Of a DNA stretch of 36,187 nucleotides, positions 17,280 through 25,680 are shown piece by piece (the stretch's first letter is position 1; the number at the start of each line of letters is the position of its first letter). Both the position numbers and the translations under genes were made by a program. Location: contig JAFGTP010000003.1 in NCBI GenBank assembly GCA_016934035.1, forward strand, positions 1-36,187. The letters are read 5' to 3'. The stretch comes from Fidelibacterota bacterium. Lineage in GTDB: Bacteria; Fidelibacterota; UBA2242; JAFGTP01. Below the pieces are notes generated by a model, which worked only from the letters and a program-made list of their open reading frames with translations, had not been told where the DNA came from and did not search any database.

Positions 17280-18707
17280 TTATATTTTTCGGCTTAGTAT
17301 CTTAGAATTTTCGTCGTATATCCTGATGATCAACTCTCCAAACAAAGTATTGGCCCAGGCAAACCAGGAGCGGTAATAATCATTCGGATTGTCCTTCAGA
17401 AAAGCTTCATGCATAAAACCAGTTCCGCCATGAGTGGCTTTCAGCATTTTCAGGCATTTTGCGATTTCGTCTTCATCTGTCGAAGTCATCGCCCGAAGAA
17501 TGATTCCCATAGGCCATATCCTGTCTTTGCCGGTATGAGGACTGGCTTGTCCTTCTGCCAGTTTTCCCTTGAGGAAATAAGGATTGTTATCACTGAGCAA
17601 GAACTTACGTGTATTTTTATAAAGCTGGTCACTTGATTGATGAATTCCCAAGTATGCAAGTGACATCAATGAAGGCACATTTGCATCATCCATAAAAAGT
17701 TTGTTGCCAAAGCCATCAACTTCATAAGCATAGATTTTCCCATAGTCCAGGTGCTCATCCACAGCATATTTTTTCACTGCTTCTCTGATTTCTTTGGCAA
17801 ATTCTGAACATTCTTTTGCAAATTCCTGGTCTTTCAAAACATTGCTGTAGATTTCAGACAATTGCTCCAGGGATTGCATCGCAAAAAGATTAGACGGAAC
17901 CAGGAAAGGATAAAGTGTGGAATCATCTGAAGGACGAAAGGCCGAGCAGATCAGTCCGACAGGTTTGATTGGCCGACCAGTGCCCTCGAAGGGAGGTGCA
18001 TCAATCATGACCGTACCTTTTCTAATAAATCGATAGGAAGTTGTACCATCTTTGCGTTGTTCTGATCGGAGTGTATCAACAACCAGACGCATTGCTTTGT
18101 CCCAGTCTTTATCAAAAATTGATGTGTCTTTACTTAATTCATAGTAACGATTGGACAAACGTACAACGTAACATAGCGAATCGATTTCCCATTTACGTTC
18201 ATGCACACCATTGACAGGTTTCGGGATATCACTGTCCCACTTGGATTTTCTATTGAGGTCTTTGTAAAAAGCATTGGCATAAGGATCGGTCAGGATACAT
18301 TTCACTTGTCGATTGACAAGCCCTGCTGCCATAGCTTTCAGTTTTTCCTCCTGAGTGATCAAGGGCATGTAAGGCCAGATCTGCGCTGTCGAGTCACGAA
18401 GCCACATGGCATCGATATCACCCGTGATGATAAAAGTGTCTGGTTTTCCATCAATGATTTCATAATCTACCGTGGTGTCCAAGGTGTTGGGATAGCAATT
18501 TTCAAACATCCAGGCTAATTCCGGATCTTTGATTGTTCCTTTTACTTCAGCCAGGAGTTTTTCAACGGCTTCACTTGTAAAAGTCCTTTCACCAACTGCT
18601 GGCCGCTGTGATACAAAATGGGGTCCTGATTTTGCATACATACTTACCGGTGCTATCATGGCACCGCCTACAACCATACTTTTTACAATAAATTCTCTTC
18701 TATCCAT
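17280..18707 (-). CDS. GH125 exo-alpha-1,6-mannosidase
   Basis: 475 residues, a typical GH125 size. The N-terminus ([15 protein letters not shown]...) looks like a Tat signal. Family hallmarks include the [19 protein letters not shown] segment (residues 95-113), the loop [18 protein letters not shown] and the GTGFMHEAF motif toward the end, where the catalytic acids lie. Characterised GH125 enzymes release mannose from non-reducing alpha-1,6 linkages of N-glycans and yeast mannan by inversion. It sits between GH92 (26-base gap) and GH31 (6-base gap) in the operon, where removal of alpha-1,2/1,3 side mannoses by GH92 would expose its 1,6-linked substrate. The ATG is preceded by AGATGGAAG. The family call is secure and activity is inferred from the family. 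Confidence 0.93.
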   Translation of the reverse strand: MDRREFIVKSMVVGGAMIAPVSMYAKSGPHFVSQRPAVGERTFTSEAVEKLLAEVKGTIKDPELAWMFENCYPNTLDTTVDYEIIDGKPDTFIITGDIDAMWLRDSTAQIWPYMPLITQEEKLKAMAAGLVNRQVKCILTDPYANAFYKDLNRKSKWDSDIPKPVNGVHERKWEIDSLCYVVRLSNRYYELSKDTSIFDKDWDKAMRLVVDTLRSEQRKDGTTSYRFIRKGTVMIDAPPFEGTGRPIKPVGLICSAFRPSDDSTLYPFLVPSNLFAMQSLEQLSEIYSNVLKDQEFAKECSEFAKEIREAVKKYAVDEHLDYGKIYAYEVDGFGNKLFMDDANVPSLMSLAYLGIHQSSDQLYKNTRKFLLSDNNPYFLKGKLAEGQASPHTGKDRIWPMGIILRAMTSTDEDEIAKCLKMLKATHGGTGFMHEAFLKDNPNDYYRSWFAWANTLFGELIIRIYDENSKILSRKI

Positions 18708-18733
18708 TATTCTTCCATCTTATGTATTTTTAT

Positions 18734-20956
18734 TTAATTAATTGGTCTGTATTCTTTTTCAGTTGCCCACTCTTTATTTGGCATATCTGACATGAAATAT
18801 TCAAGTTTTCCTCCGGCCATGATTTCAGAATGTTTGATATAACTTCTGTCGAGTATCTTACCATTCAGCATGACTTTTTTAACATATTTATTTTCATAAT
18901 TATTGTAATGGGCCGTAATTCGGAAGGTCTTTCCATTTTCCAGATTCAATGATGCCTGTTTGATCAATGGGCTTCCGATGATATAATTACCGGACGAGGG
19001 ATTCATGGGATAAAAACCCAAAGCACTGAAAATAAACCAGGCTGACATCTGGCCGCAATCTTCATTACCGCAGATGCCATCAGGGGCATTTTTATGTTGG
19101 GTCAGCATAATCCTGCGTGCGATTTCCTGGGTTTTCCAGGGCGCACCAGCAAAATTATAAAGATAACCAACATGGTGGCTGGGTTCATTGCCATGTACAT
19201 ACTGGCCAATCATACCTGTAGAAAAAATCGGCAGATCATCCTCTGGTTTCGGATCCAGTTTAAAAAACGTATCCAGTTTTTTTATAAAAGCCTTATCACC
19301 ACCCACTTTTTGTATGAGTTCCGGAATTGCCTGGGGTGTATACCAGAAATAATGCCAGCCATTGGATTCTGTAAAATCCGTTTCATAGTCAAGAGGACTA
19401 AAAGGTGTCCGCCAGTTACCTAGACTGTCTTTGCCCCGCATAAATCCGGTGGATTCGTCAAAATGGTTTTTATAATATTCTGCGCGCTTAGAAAAAGTGT
19501 CATAGATGTCGGTTTTTCCCAGTTTTTTTGCCATCTGGGCAATTCCCCAGTCAGCAAAGGAATATTCAAGCGTCTTGGAAACAGACCAGCCTTCTTTGTC
19601 ATAAGGTACATATCCAAGTTTCAGATAATCATCTACACCCCGAAAATCACTGTTTGCCGAGGCGATGCAGGCCTCCAATGCCAGTTCGCGGTCAAAATCA
19701 CCGATATCTTTCAAAACCGCATCGGCAATGACCGGAACAGCGGAATAACCCGACATGCAATTGGTTTCATTACCCTGAAGGGACCAGACAGGCAGCAGGC
19801 CGTTCTGCAGATAGAAAACCAACATGGACTTGATCATATCATTGGTCCTTTTCTCCTGTAAAATAGTAAACAGCGGATGGGTCGCCCGAAAAGTGTCCCA
19901 AAGAGAAAAAGTCGAATAATTCACGAAATCTTCAGCCTGATGAATTGCCTTATCAGGGCCATAATAATCACCATTGACATCGCAAAAAGTTGTTGGGGCC
20001 AGCATTGATTGATAGAGTGCAGTATAAAAAATTGTGGTCAGACTATCGGAAATCAACTCCGCATCAATTTTTGACAACTCCTGGTTCCATTGGTTTTTTG
20101 CCTCTTTTCGAACCTGGTCAAAATTCCAATGGGCCAGTTCTGTGTTTAAATTGAGTTTGGCATTGGTGATACTTACCGATGAAATTGAAACACGCACCAG
20201 TAATTCTTTATGGGTTTCGGTATCAAAATCAAAACGGGCAACAGCTCCGTAATTTTCACTCAGTTCTTTTTTGTAGGGAATTCTAAGTTTTTCACTTTTG
20301 ATATTAAAATCATTAAAAGGACGAGAAAATTCTGCCACAAAATATATTCTCTGGTCCGGTGCCCAGCCATTGGAAAATCGATAACCCTGAATCTGTGTAT
20401 TGCTGATTTTTTCAATATTGGAGACCACCGTTTCATCCCAGTTGATTGCCCTGACAAGATCCACATAGACGGAGGCTTTTAAAAGGTTCGGAAAAGTATA
20501 TCGATGGAACCCGACTCGGTTGGTTGCAGTTAATTCAGCCTTGACACCATTTTCCATGGTAACACAATAATAACCGGGTTCAGCAAACTCCTTTTCGTGC
20601 TTAAATTTGACCAGCTCCGGCTTAGTATTTTCAGAGTAGGGTGTCGGGAAGAAGGGAATATCATAAAGATCGCCAATCCCGGTTCCGCTCAAATGTGTGT
20701 GACTGAAACTGCCGATGGTGGAGTCTTCGTAAAAATATCCGGATATACGATCCCAGCCGGGAATGCCATTGTCCGGGCTGAGCTGTACCATTCCAAAAGG
20801 GACGGTTGCTCCGGGATAGGTATGTCCCTTGCCACCGGTCCCGATGAAGGGATTGACTCTTTGAGTAAAGGATTTCTGTTCTACCTGTTTCTGATCGCAT
20901 TGAACCATCACAATGAGAAATATCAGAAGTAATAAAATGGGCTTAAAATCTTTCAT
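18734..20956 (-). CDS. GH92 exo-alpha-mannosidase, single-domain form
   Basis: 740 residues from the ATG at 20956, which has AGAGGTG six bases upstream; a GTG three codons earlier (20965) lies inside that ribosome site and is less likely. The signal peptide ends at a probable loose lipobox (VMVQC, Cys20). The GH92 core is complete: PFIGTGGKGHTYPGATVPFG, FSHTHLSGTG, SLWDTFRATHPL, HGNEPSHHVGYLYN (with the general-acid region) and GNEDCGQMSAWFIFSALGFYP. GH92 enzymes are calcium-dependent inverting alpha-mannosidases cutting 1,2, 1,3, 1,4 or 1,6 linkages. Unlike the other two GH92s here it stops after the catalytic part, with no added C-terminal modules. It is the first gene of the five-gene operon that continues with GH125, GH31 and the two sulfatases. 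Confidence 0.94.
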   Translation of the reverse strand: MKDFKPILLLLIFLIVMVQCDQKQVEQKSFTQRVNPFIGTGGKGHTYPGATVPFGMVQLSPDNGIPGWDRISGYFYEDSTIGSFSHTHLSGTGIGDLYDIPFFPTPYSENTKPELVKFKHEKEFAEPGYYCVTMENGVKAELTATNRVGFHRYTFPNLLKASVYVDLVRAINWDETVVSNIEKISNTQIQGYRFSNGWAPDQRIYFVAEFSRPFNDFNIKSEKLRIPYKKELSENYGAVARFDFDTETHKELLVRVSISSVSITNAKLNLNTELAHWNFDQVRKEAKNQWNQELSKIDAELISDSLTTIFYTALYQSMLAPTTFCDVNGDYYGPDKAIHQAEDFVNYSTFSLWDTFRATHPLFTILQEKRTNDMIKSMLVFYLQNGLLPVWSLQGNETNCMSGYSAVPVIADAVLKDIGDFDRELALEACIASANSDFRGVDDYLKLGYVPYDKEGWSVSKTLEYSFADWGIAQMAKKLGKTDIYDTFSKRAEYYKNHFDESTGFMRGKDSLGNWRTPFSPLDYETDFTESNGWHYFWYTPQAIPELIQKVGGDKAFIKKLDTFFKLDPKPEDDLPIFSTGMIGQYVHGNEPSHHVGYLYNFAGAPWKTQEIARRIMLTQHKNAPDGICGNEDCGQMSAWFIFSALGFYPMNPSSGNYIIGSPLIKQASLNLENGKTFRITAHYNNYENKYVKKVMLNGKILDRSYIKHSEIMAGGKLEYFMSDMPNKEWATEKEYRPIN

Positions 20957-21016
20957 AAACCACACCTCTTTTTTTTATTTATTTCATTTCTATCATATGA
21001 ATCTACACCAGCAATC

Positions 21017-21051
21017 CAAATATAATATAAAAAATTGTTTATTTTCAGCAA
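21017..21051 (-). promoter_or_regulatory. Candidate promoter of the GH92-GH125-GH31-sulfatase operon
   Basis: In the 154-base gap between divergent GH92 genes, the minus strand shows TATATTTG (21017-21024), matching the Bacteroidota -7 consensus TAnnTTTG. An overlapping sigma70 reading is TTGCTG (21046-21051), an 18-base spacer and TATTAT (21022-21027). An inverted repeat TTGTTT/AAACAA (21035-21040 and 21052-21057) brackets the upstream box and could be an operator. The upstream -33 element is not clear. No promoter stands out for the plus-strand GH92, which has GGAG at 21102-21105. Confidence 0.35.
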
Positions 21052-21110
21052 AAACAAACATATCTTATCGTTATTATTTTTGATACTTTTTTTCTTAATA
21101 TGGAGATGAT

Positions 21111-24100
21111 ATGAGAAAATTTCTACTCTTTTTCACAATAACAACCCTGATCTGTTTTGCAAAAAAACCACTGGAAACTGTCGATCCGTTTATCGGAACA
21201 GATGGTCATGGCCACACTTTTCCAGGCGCCACATTGCCCTTTGGCATGGTGCAATTGAGTCCATCCAATGATTTCAAAGGCTGGGACTGGTGCAGTGGGT
21301 ATCATTACAGCGACTCCGTCCTGAAAGGCTTCGCCCATACACACATCAGCGGGCCCGGGCTGGCCGGTTTGGGTGATATTTTACTGATGCCAACAGTTGG
21401 AAAAATTCTCTCAAAGGCGGGAACAGAAGAACATCCGGAAACCGGTTACCGCAGCAGATTTTCACATGAAAATGAATCGGCCTATCCGGGTTTTTACCAA
21501 GTGCTTTTGGAAGATTATCAGGTCAATGTGGAATTAACCTGCACCGAGCGGGTCGGTTTTCATCGTTACACTTATCCTGAAACTGAGCAAGCCAATATCA
21601 TCATTGATCCATCCCATCATATCTCAGAAGGTTTACTGGGAACCTATCTTGAAATTCTTCCAAATCATCAGGTAAGGGGCTATAAGCACTCAAACGGAGA
21701 AGCCGGCAACCGGAGAGTCTATTTTATTGCTGAATTTTCAAAATCACCAACCTTAATCGGCCTCACAAAAGAGGGCGAAAAAATATTCGAAAAATCGGCT
21801 TCCGGAAAAAATGTCAAAGCCTATCTTCAGTTTTCTACAGCTCAAAATGAGGCTATCGAAATCAAAGTCGCCTTGTCCCATGTCAGCTTTGAAGGGGCAG
21901 AAAAAAACCTGCAAGTTGAAGGTAAAAACAAAAACTTCAATGATGTACTTACTGCAGCCAGGGAAATATGGTCCAACCAGCTGTCAAAAATTACAGTCAA
22001 CACTTTAACAGCAAAAGACAAAGTAATTTTCTACACCGCACTCTATCATTCCATGATTTCACCGAATCTCTATATGGATGTTGACGGTCAGTATAAAATC
22101 GGGGGAAAAACCTATACCGCAGAATATCCTCATTACAGCACTTTTTCAACCTGGGATACCTTCAGGGCCACACATCCCCTTCTGACTATAATTGAGCAAA
22201 ACCGGACGGCCCGGTTTGTCAGGTCTTTGACAGACCGCAGCGCCGTGAATGGTGTCGGCTTACCCGTCTGGGAATTACTGGGCTATGATAATAAATGTAT
22301 GATTGGGTATTCCACGGTTCCGGTCATCGCCGATGCCATAATGAAAGATATTCCTGGAATCGATGAAGAGTCAGCTTTTGCAGCCATGGTGCAGGCGGCC
22401 CGGGACCTTACCAAAAGCAGCCCCAATTATGATGTAAACGGAATAGAAGAATATCTGACTTTGGGATATGTACCATCAGAAATCGGGCAATCCGTGTCCA
22501 AAACCACCGAATATTGTTATCATGACTGGACTATAGCCCGAGTTGCAGAAAAACTGGGAAAACCCACCGAACAAAAGGAATTCGAAGAGCGGGCAAAATC
22601 CTTTGCCCATCATTTTCACGAAGAAACAGGCTTCCTATGGCCGAAATCTTCAACCGGTGAATGGCAGAAAGATCTGGACATGACCATCTGGGATGGCGGA
22701 TTGATTCGCAACTATGTATCCGGAAATATCTGGGCTTACAGCACTTTCGTTCCCCATGGAATTCCGGCCTTGATTCAGCTTCATGGCGGTAAGAAAAACT
22801 TTACACAATTTCTGGATCATATTTTTTCTGATACAACCTCTATCGGTGGTGCTGCCCATGCGGACATTTCAGGATTTATTGGCAAGTATGGCCATGGCGA
22901 CGAGCCGGGGCATCATATGGCCTATCTTTATAATTACATTGGGGAACCCTGGAAAAGCCAGCAACTGGTGCGAGAAGTCATGGACAAGATGTACTTTGAC
23001 ACACCAAAGGGTTTTGAAAACAACGAAGACCTGGGTCAAATGTCATCCTGGTATGTTTTCAGTGCCCTCGGGTTTTATCCGGTATGTCCGGCTGATGGAA
23101 AATATGTATTTGGGTCACCGCTTGTGAATGACGCAGTGATCAACCTGGAAAATGGCAACCGGTTCCGCATCACAGTCACAAATAATTCCAAGGAAAACAT
23201 GTATATCCAGTCTGTCAGATTAAATGGAAAAAAATATAATAAAACCTACATTCCCCATAAAATTCTGATGGCCGGCGGAACCCTTGAATTCAAAATGAGC
23301 AATAAACCCAATAAAAAATTTGGCTCCGGTCCGGAAGATACCCCGGATTACCAAGATGATAGTAAGGTTCGGGGAAAAATCCAACGGACATCATCATCGG
23401 CCTTTATGCCTTTTGATACTGATGAAAGCCAGTGTTTTGCCGAAAATCGTGTTGTTGAATTAAAATGCAATACCAGGGAGGCTGTCATTCATTACACTCT
23501 GGACGGTAGTGTACCCGATGAAACTTCACCGGTTTATTACAAACCGATGATCCTGAAAGGATATACGCACCTGCGGGCCATTGCTCTGGCAAAAGACAAA
23601 AAGCCCAGCCCCATTTTCACTAAAGAATATTTCCGCAGCATTACAAATTCACAAACTGAATATCCGAAAATCACATTACTGACACCCAATCAAGGCTATG
23701 GTAAAGCAGACGGTTCACAATTGATCGACGGAAAAGTGGGGTCCATGGCTTTCAATGATGATCAATATACAGGATTTGCCGGTTCTGATATGATAGCCAT
23801 TATTGACCTCGGTAAGGCGATGAAAATATCAGAATTATCCATTGGCGTACTGGAGGATATGGGTGTCTGGATATTTCCGGCAATCGGAATTGATATTGAA
23901 TTTTCAGAGGACAATGAAAATTTTAATAAAATGAAAAGTATAGAAATTCCCGTGCCTCAGGACTTAAGACCTGCGAATCTGGAAAGACATCGATTGTGTT
24001 TTAATTCGGAACCAACCCGGTATATCAAAATAACCGTCAAAGGCACCCAAAAATGTCCGGCTTTCCATCGTGGAGCAGGACTGGACAGTTTTTTGTTTAT

Positions 24101-24122
24101 CGATGAGATATTGATTTACTAG
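21111..24122 (+). CDS. GH92 exo-alpha-mannosidase with two C-terminal accessory domains
   Basis: 1003 residues. A signal peptide (to about CFAKK, no good lipobox) suggests a soluble periplasmic or secreted protein. GH92 core, residues 25-740: DPFIGTDGHGHTFPGATLPFG, AHTHISGPG, STWDTFRATHPL, then GHGDEPGHHMAYLYN with E598, and NNEDLGQMSSWYVFSALGFYP with E639-D640. Where the two neighbours read GNEPSHH this copy reads GDEPGHH, so linkage preference may differ. After the core, residues about 780-845 resemble a chitobiase-type C-terminal domain (VIHYTLDGSVPDETSPVY), and 850-1003 form the F5/8-type-C-like module shared with the sulfatases, ending CPAFHRGAGLDSF and DEILIY. It is transcribed alone, divergent from the main operon, and converges on the deacetylase-like gene 82 bases away. 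Confidence 0.94.
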   Translation: MRKFLLFFTITTLICFAKKPLETVDPFIGTDGHGHTFPGATLPFGMVQLSPSNDFKGWDWCSGYHYSDSVLKGFAHTHISGPGLAGLGDILLMPTVGKILSKAGTEEHPETGYRSRFSHENESAYPGFYQVLLEDYQVNVELTCTERVGFHRYTYPETEQANIIIDPSHHISEGLLGTYLEILPNHQVRGYKHSNGEAGNRRVYFIAEFSKSPTLIGLTKEGEKIFEKSASGKNVKAYLQFSTAQNEAIEIKVALSHVSFEGAEKNLQVEGKNKNFNDVLTAAREIWSNQLSKITVNTLTAKDKVIFYTALYHSMISPNLYMDVDGQYKIGGKTYTAEYPHYSTFSTWDTFRATHPLLTIIEQNRTARFVRSLTDRSAVNGVGLPVWELLGYDNKCMIGYSTVPVIADAIMKDIPGIDEESAFAAMVQAARDLTKSSPNYDVNGIEEYLTLGYVPSEIGQSVSKTTEYCYHDWTIARVAEKLGKPTEQKEFEERAKSFAHHFHEETGFLWPKSSTGEWQKDLDMTIWDGGLIRNYVSGNIWAYSTFVPHGIPALIQLHGGKKNFTQFLDHIFSDTTSIGGAAHADISGFIGKYGHGDEPGHHMAYLYNYIGEPWKSQQLVREVMDKMYFDTPKGFENNEDLGQMSSWYVFSALGFYPVCPADGKYVFGSPLVNDAVINLENGNRFRITVTNNSKENMYIQSVRLNGKKYNKTYIPHKILMAGGTLEFKMSNKPNKKFGSGPEDTPDYQDDSKVRGKIQRTSSSAFMPFDTDESQCFAENRVVELKCNTREAVIHYTLDGSVPDETSPVYYKPMILKGYTHLRAIALAKDKKPSPIFTKEYFRSITNSQTEYPKITLLTPNQGYGKADGSQLIDGKVGSMAFNDDQYTGFAGSDMIAIIDLGKAMKISELSIGVLEDMGVWIFPAIGIDIEFSEDNENFNKMKSIEIPVPQDLRPANLERHRLCFNSEPTRYIKITVKGTQKCPAFHRGAGLDSFLFIDEILIY

Positions 24123-24204
24123 CATAATATCCGTAGCTGTCGGACAATTTTTCTGAGACTTTTGAAACAGCCTCAAGAGTAAATGTATAAAAAATGGTTT
24201 AATG

Positions 24205-25659
24205 TTACTTAACCAGAATACATTTTTTCGTTAAAGAAAAATTTTCAGCCGATAATTTGTAGAAATAGACACCCGATGGCAAACCGAAAGCGTCCAGAAG
24301 GACTGAATGATATCCGGCCATTTTTTTTTCATCGATTAAAGTTTTTATCCGGTTACCCAAAATGTCATAAAGTGTGATGTTTACATGGCGATTGGTCGGA
24401 ATGGAATAATTTATCGTTGTAGTCGGATTAAATGGGTTTGGAAAATTTTGTTCCAGATGAAGTTTTTCCGGAACCTTGTTGTCTGTTATTTCAACTTCAG
24501 TTAGCGTATATTCATTATTTGACATCAGTTCATAAAGATATAAATGACCGAGAGCGACATACCAGACATCTTCCCTGCCGGATAGGTATTCCAGGTGCTG
24601 ATGACCGTATCGTTCATTCCAATCGATGGATTGCGGATGAAACATGAAATGGTACACTTCACCGGCATTATAAGCCCGATCGAATCGGTTTTTGAGTTCA
24701 AGTGTGTCGGTGGTGGCAGAACTATACCAGGAGGTGTGTCCAATTTCACCAGACATGCCAACCGGTTGAAAGAGCAAAAGGTCTTCATTCCAGTCACCCA
24801 TACCATTGTAACCGGACCGATATAATCTGTTCACCAGGTAATGCTCTGCAGCAAGCAGGGAGTCAATCGGGTCATCTCTGTATCCATTTGGTGCGATCCA
24901 TGTGTAAACATATTCCTTGTCTCCTCTTCTGAAAAGGTCAGGGAAAATAAAATCATCGATCAGATCCTGCTTGTTCCCGGATATTTCACCGACGAGTTTA
25001 TTGCCATAAGGGGCCGGATCAGGATGGGAGCGTGAGTGGGATGCAATTTCAATATACCCGTCATTAATAACCGGCTGGTATAAATCCACTTCCCCCCTGC
25101 CAATGCCATCAGTTATAAATCCCATAGTCAGCCAGATTTGATATTGCTGAAAAATCCTGCCGCTCTGAGAAGATATATCTTTTTTCCATCCCTGTACATC
25201 ATCCAGGGAACTGGTCACAACAGCAGACCTGTCATCATAATATTTCGAAATTTTATCAAAAACGATTTCATAATGGTCAGGAAAATCAATTTCCAGGAAA
25301 TTTGTGAGATCGGTAAAACCCACAGAAAGGTAAACTTTATTATGAGTAATATCTAATCTCAGCGCTTCCACCCCATTGAAATTTTCTGTCCGGCTTCTTA
25401 ATGGCACAGCGTCACCAGGCTCATGCCTGGACCAGGTTTTGACAACGGAAAAGGCCGAATCCAGGTTACTTACAGTAAATTCATAGGTTATTGGATATTT
25501 ACAGCCATAATTTTCCTGAACCAATGGATTGATTTCCAGATAAAATGAGTTGTTTTCCTGTGGGATAATATTGATTATCGAACCGGCCGACAATGTTGAA
25601 ATCATCGCCGGGAAAAATATCATCAAAAATTTTTTGAACAGTTTAATTTTATGAACCAC
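24205..25659 (-). CDS. Secreted polysaccharide-deacetylase-like protein with T9SS sorting domain
   Basis: 484 residues. Signal peptide at 1-25, a beta-rich N-terminal part to about 140, then a NodB-like deacetylase domain with recognisable motifs: acidic pair in TSSLDDV (D153, D154), HSRSH (H208, H212), an arginine in IAPNGYR (R261), a late histidine in FMFHPQ (H341) and the closing VWYVALGHLYLYELM. Residues 404-484 are a T9SS type-A sorting domain (NFPNPFNPTTTINYSIP ... GVYFYKL ... KKCILVK), so it should be delivered to the cell surface. It would remove O- or N-acetyl groups from a glycan. Start is GTG behind GAGAGAAAA. It follows the third GH92 by 21 bases in the same transcript. The deacetylase assignment is probable; the motif 1 spelling is divergent. 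Confidence 0.78.
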   Translation of the reverse strand: MVHKIKLFKKFLMIFFPAMISTLSAGSIINIIPQENNSFYLEINPLVQENYGCKYPITYEFTVSNLDSAFSVVKTWSRHEPGDAVPLRSRTENFNGVEALRLDITHNKVYLSVGFTDLTNFLEIDFPDHYEIVFDKISKYYDDRSAVVTSSLDDVQGWKKDISSQSGRIFQQYQIWLTMGFITDGIGRGEVDLYQPVINDGYIEIASHSRSHPDPAPYGNKLVGEISGNKQDLIDDFIFPDLFRRGDKEYVYTWIAPNGYRDDPIDSLLAAEHYLVNRLYRSGYNGMGDWNEDLLLFQPVGMSGEIGHTSWYSSATTDTLELKNRFDRAYNAGEVYHFMFHPQSIDWNERYGHQHLEYLSGREDVWYVALGHLYLYELMSNNEYTLTEVEITDNKVPEKLHLEQNFPNPFNPTTTINYSIPTNRHVNITLYDILGNRIKTLIDEKKMAGYHSVLLDAFGLPSGVYFYKLSAENFSLTKKCILVK

Positions 25660-25680
25660 TTTATTTTCTCTCTCAATCCA

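Noticed and set aside
24130..24144. Small hairpin TCCG/CGGA followed by ATTTTT after the plus-strand GH92
   Set aside because: Only four base pairs with a seven-base loop; too weak to call a terminator.
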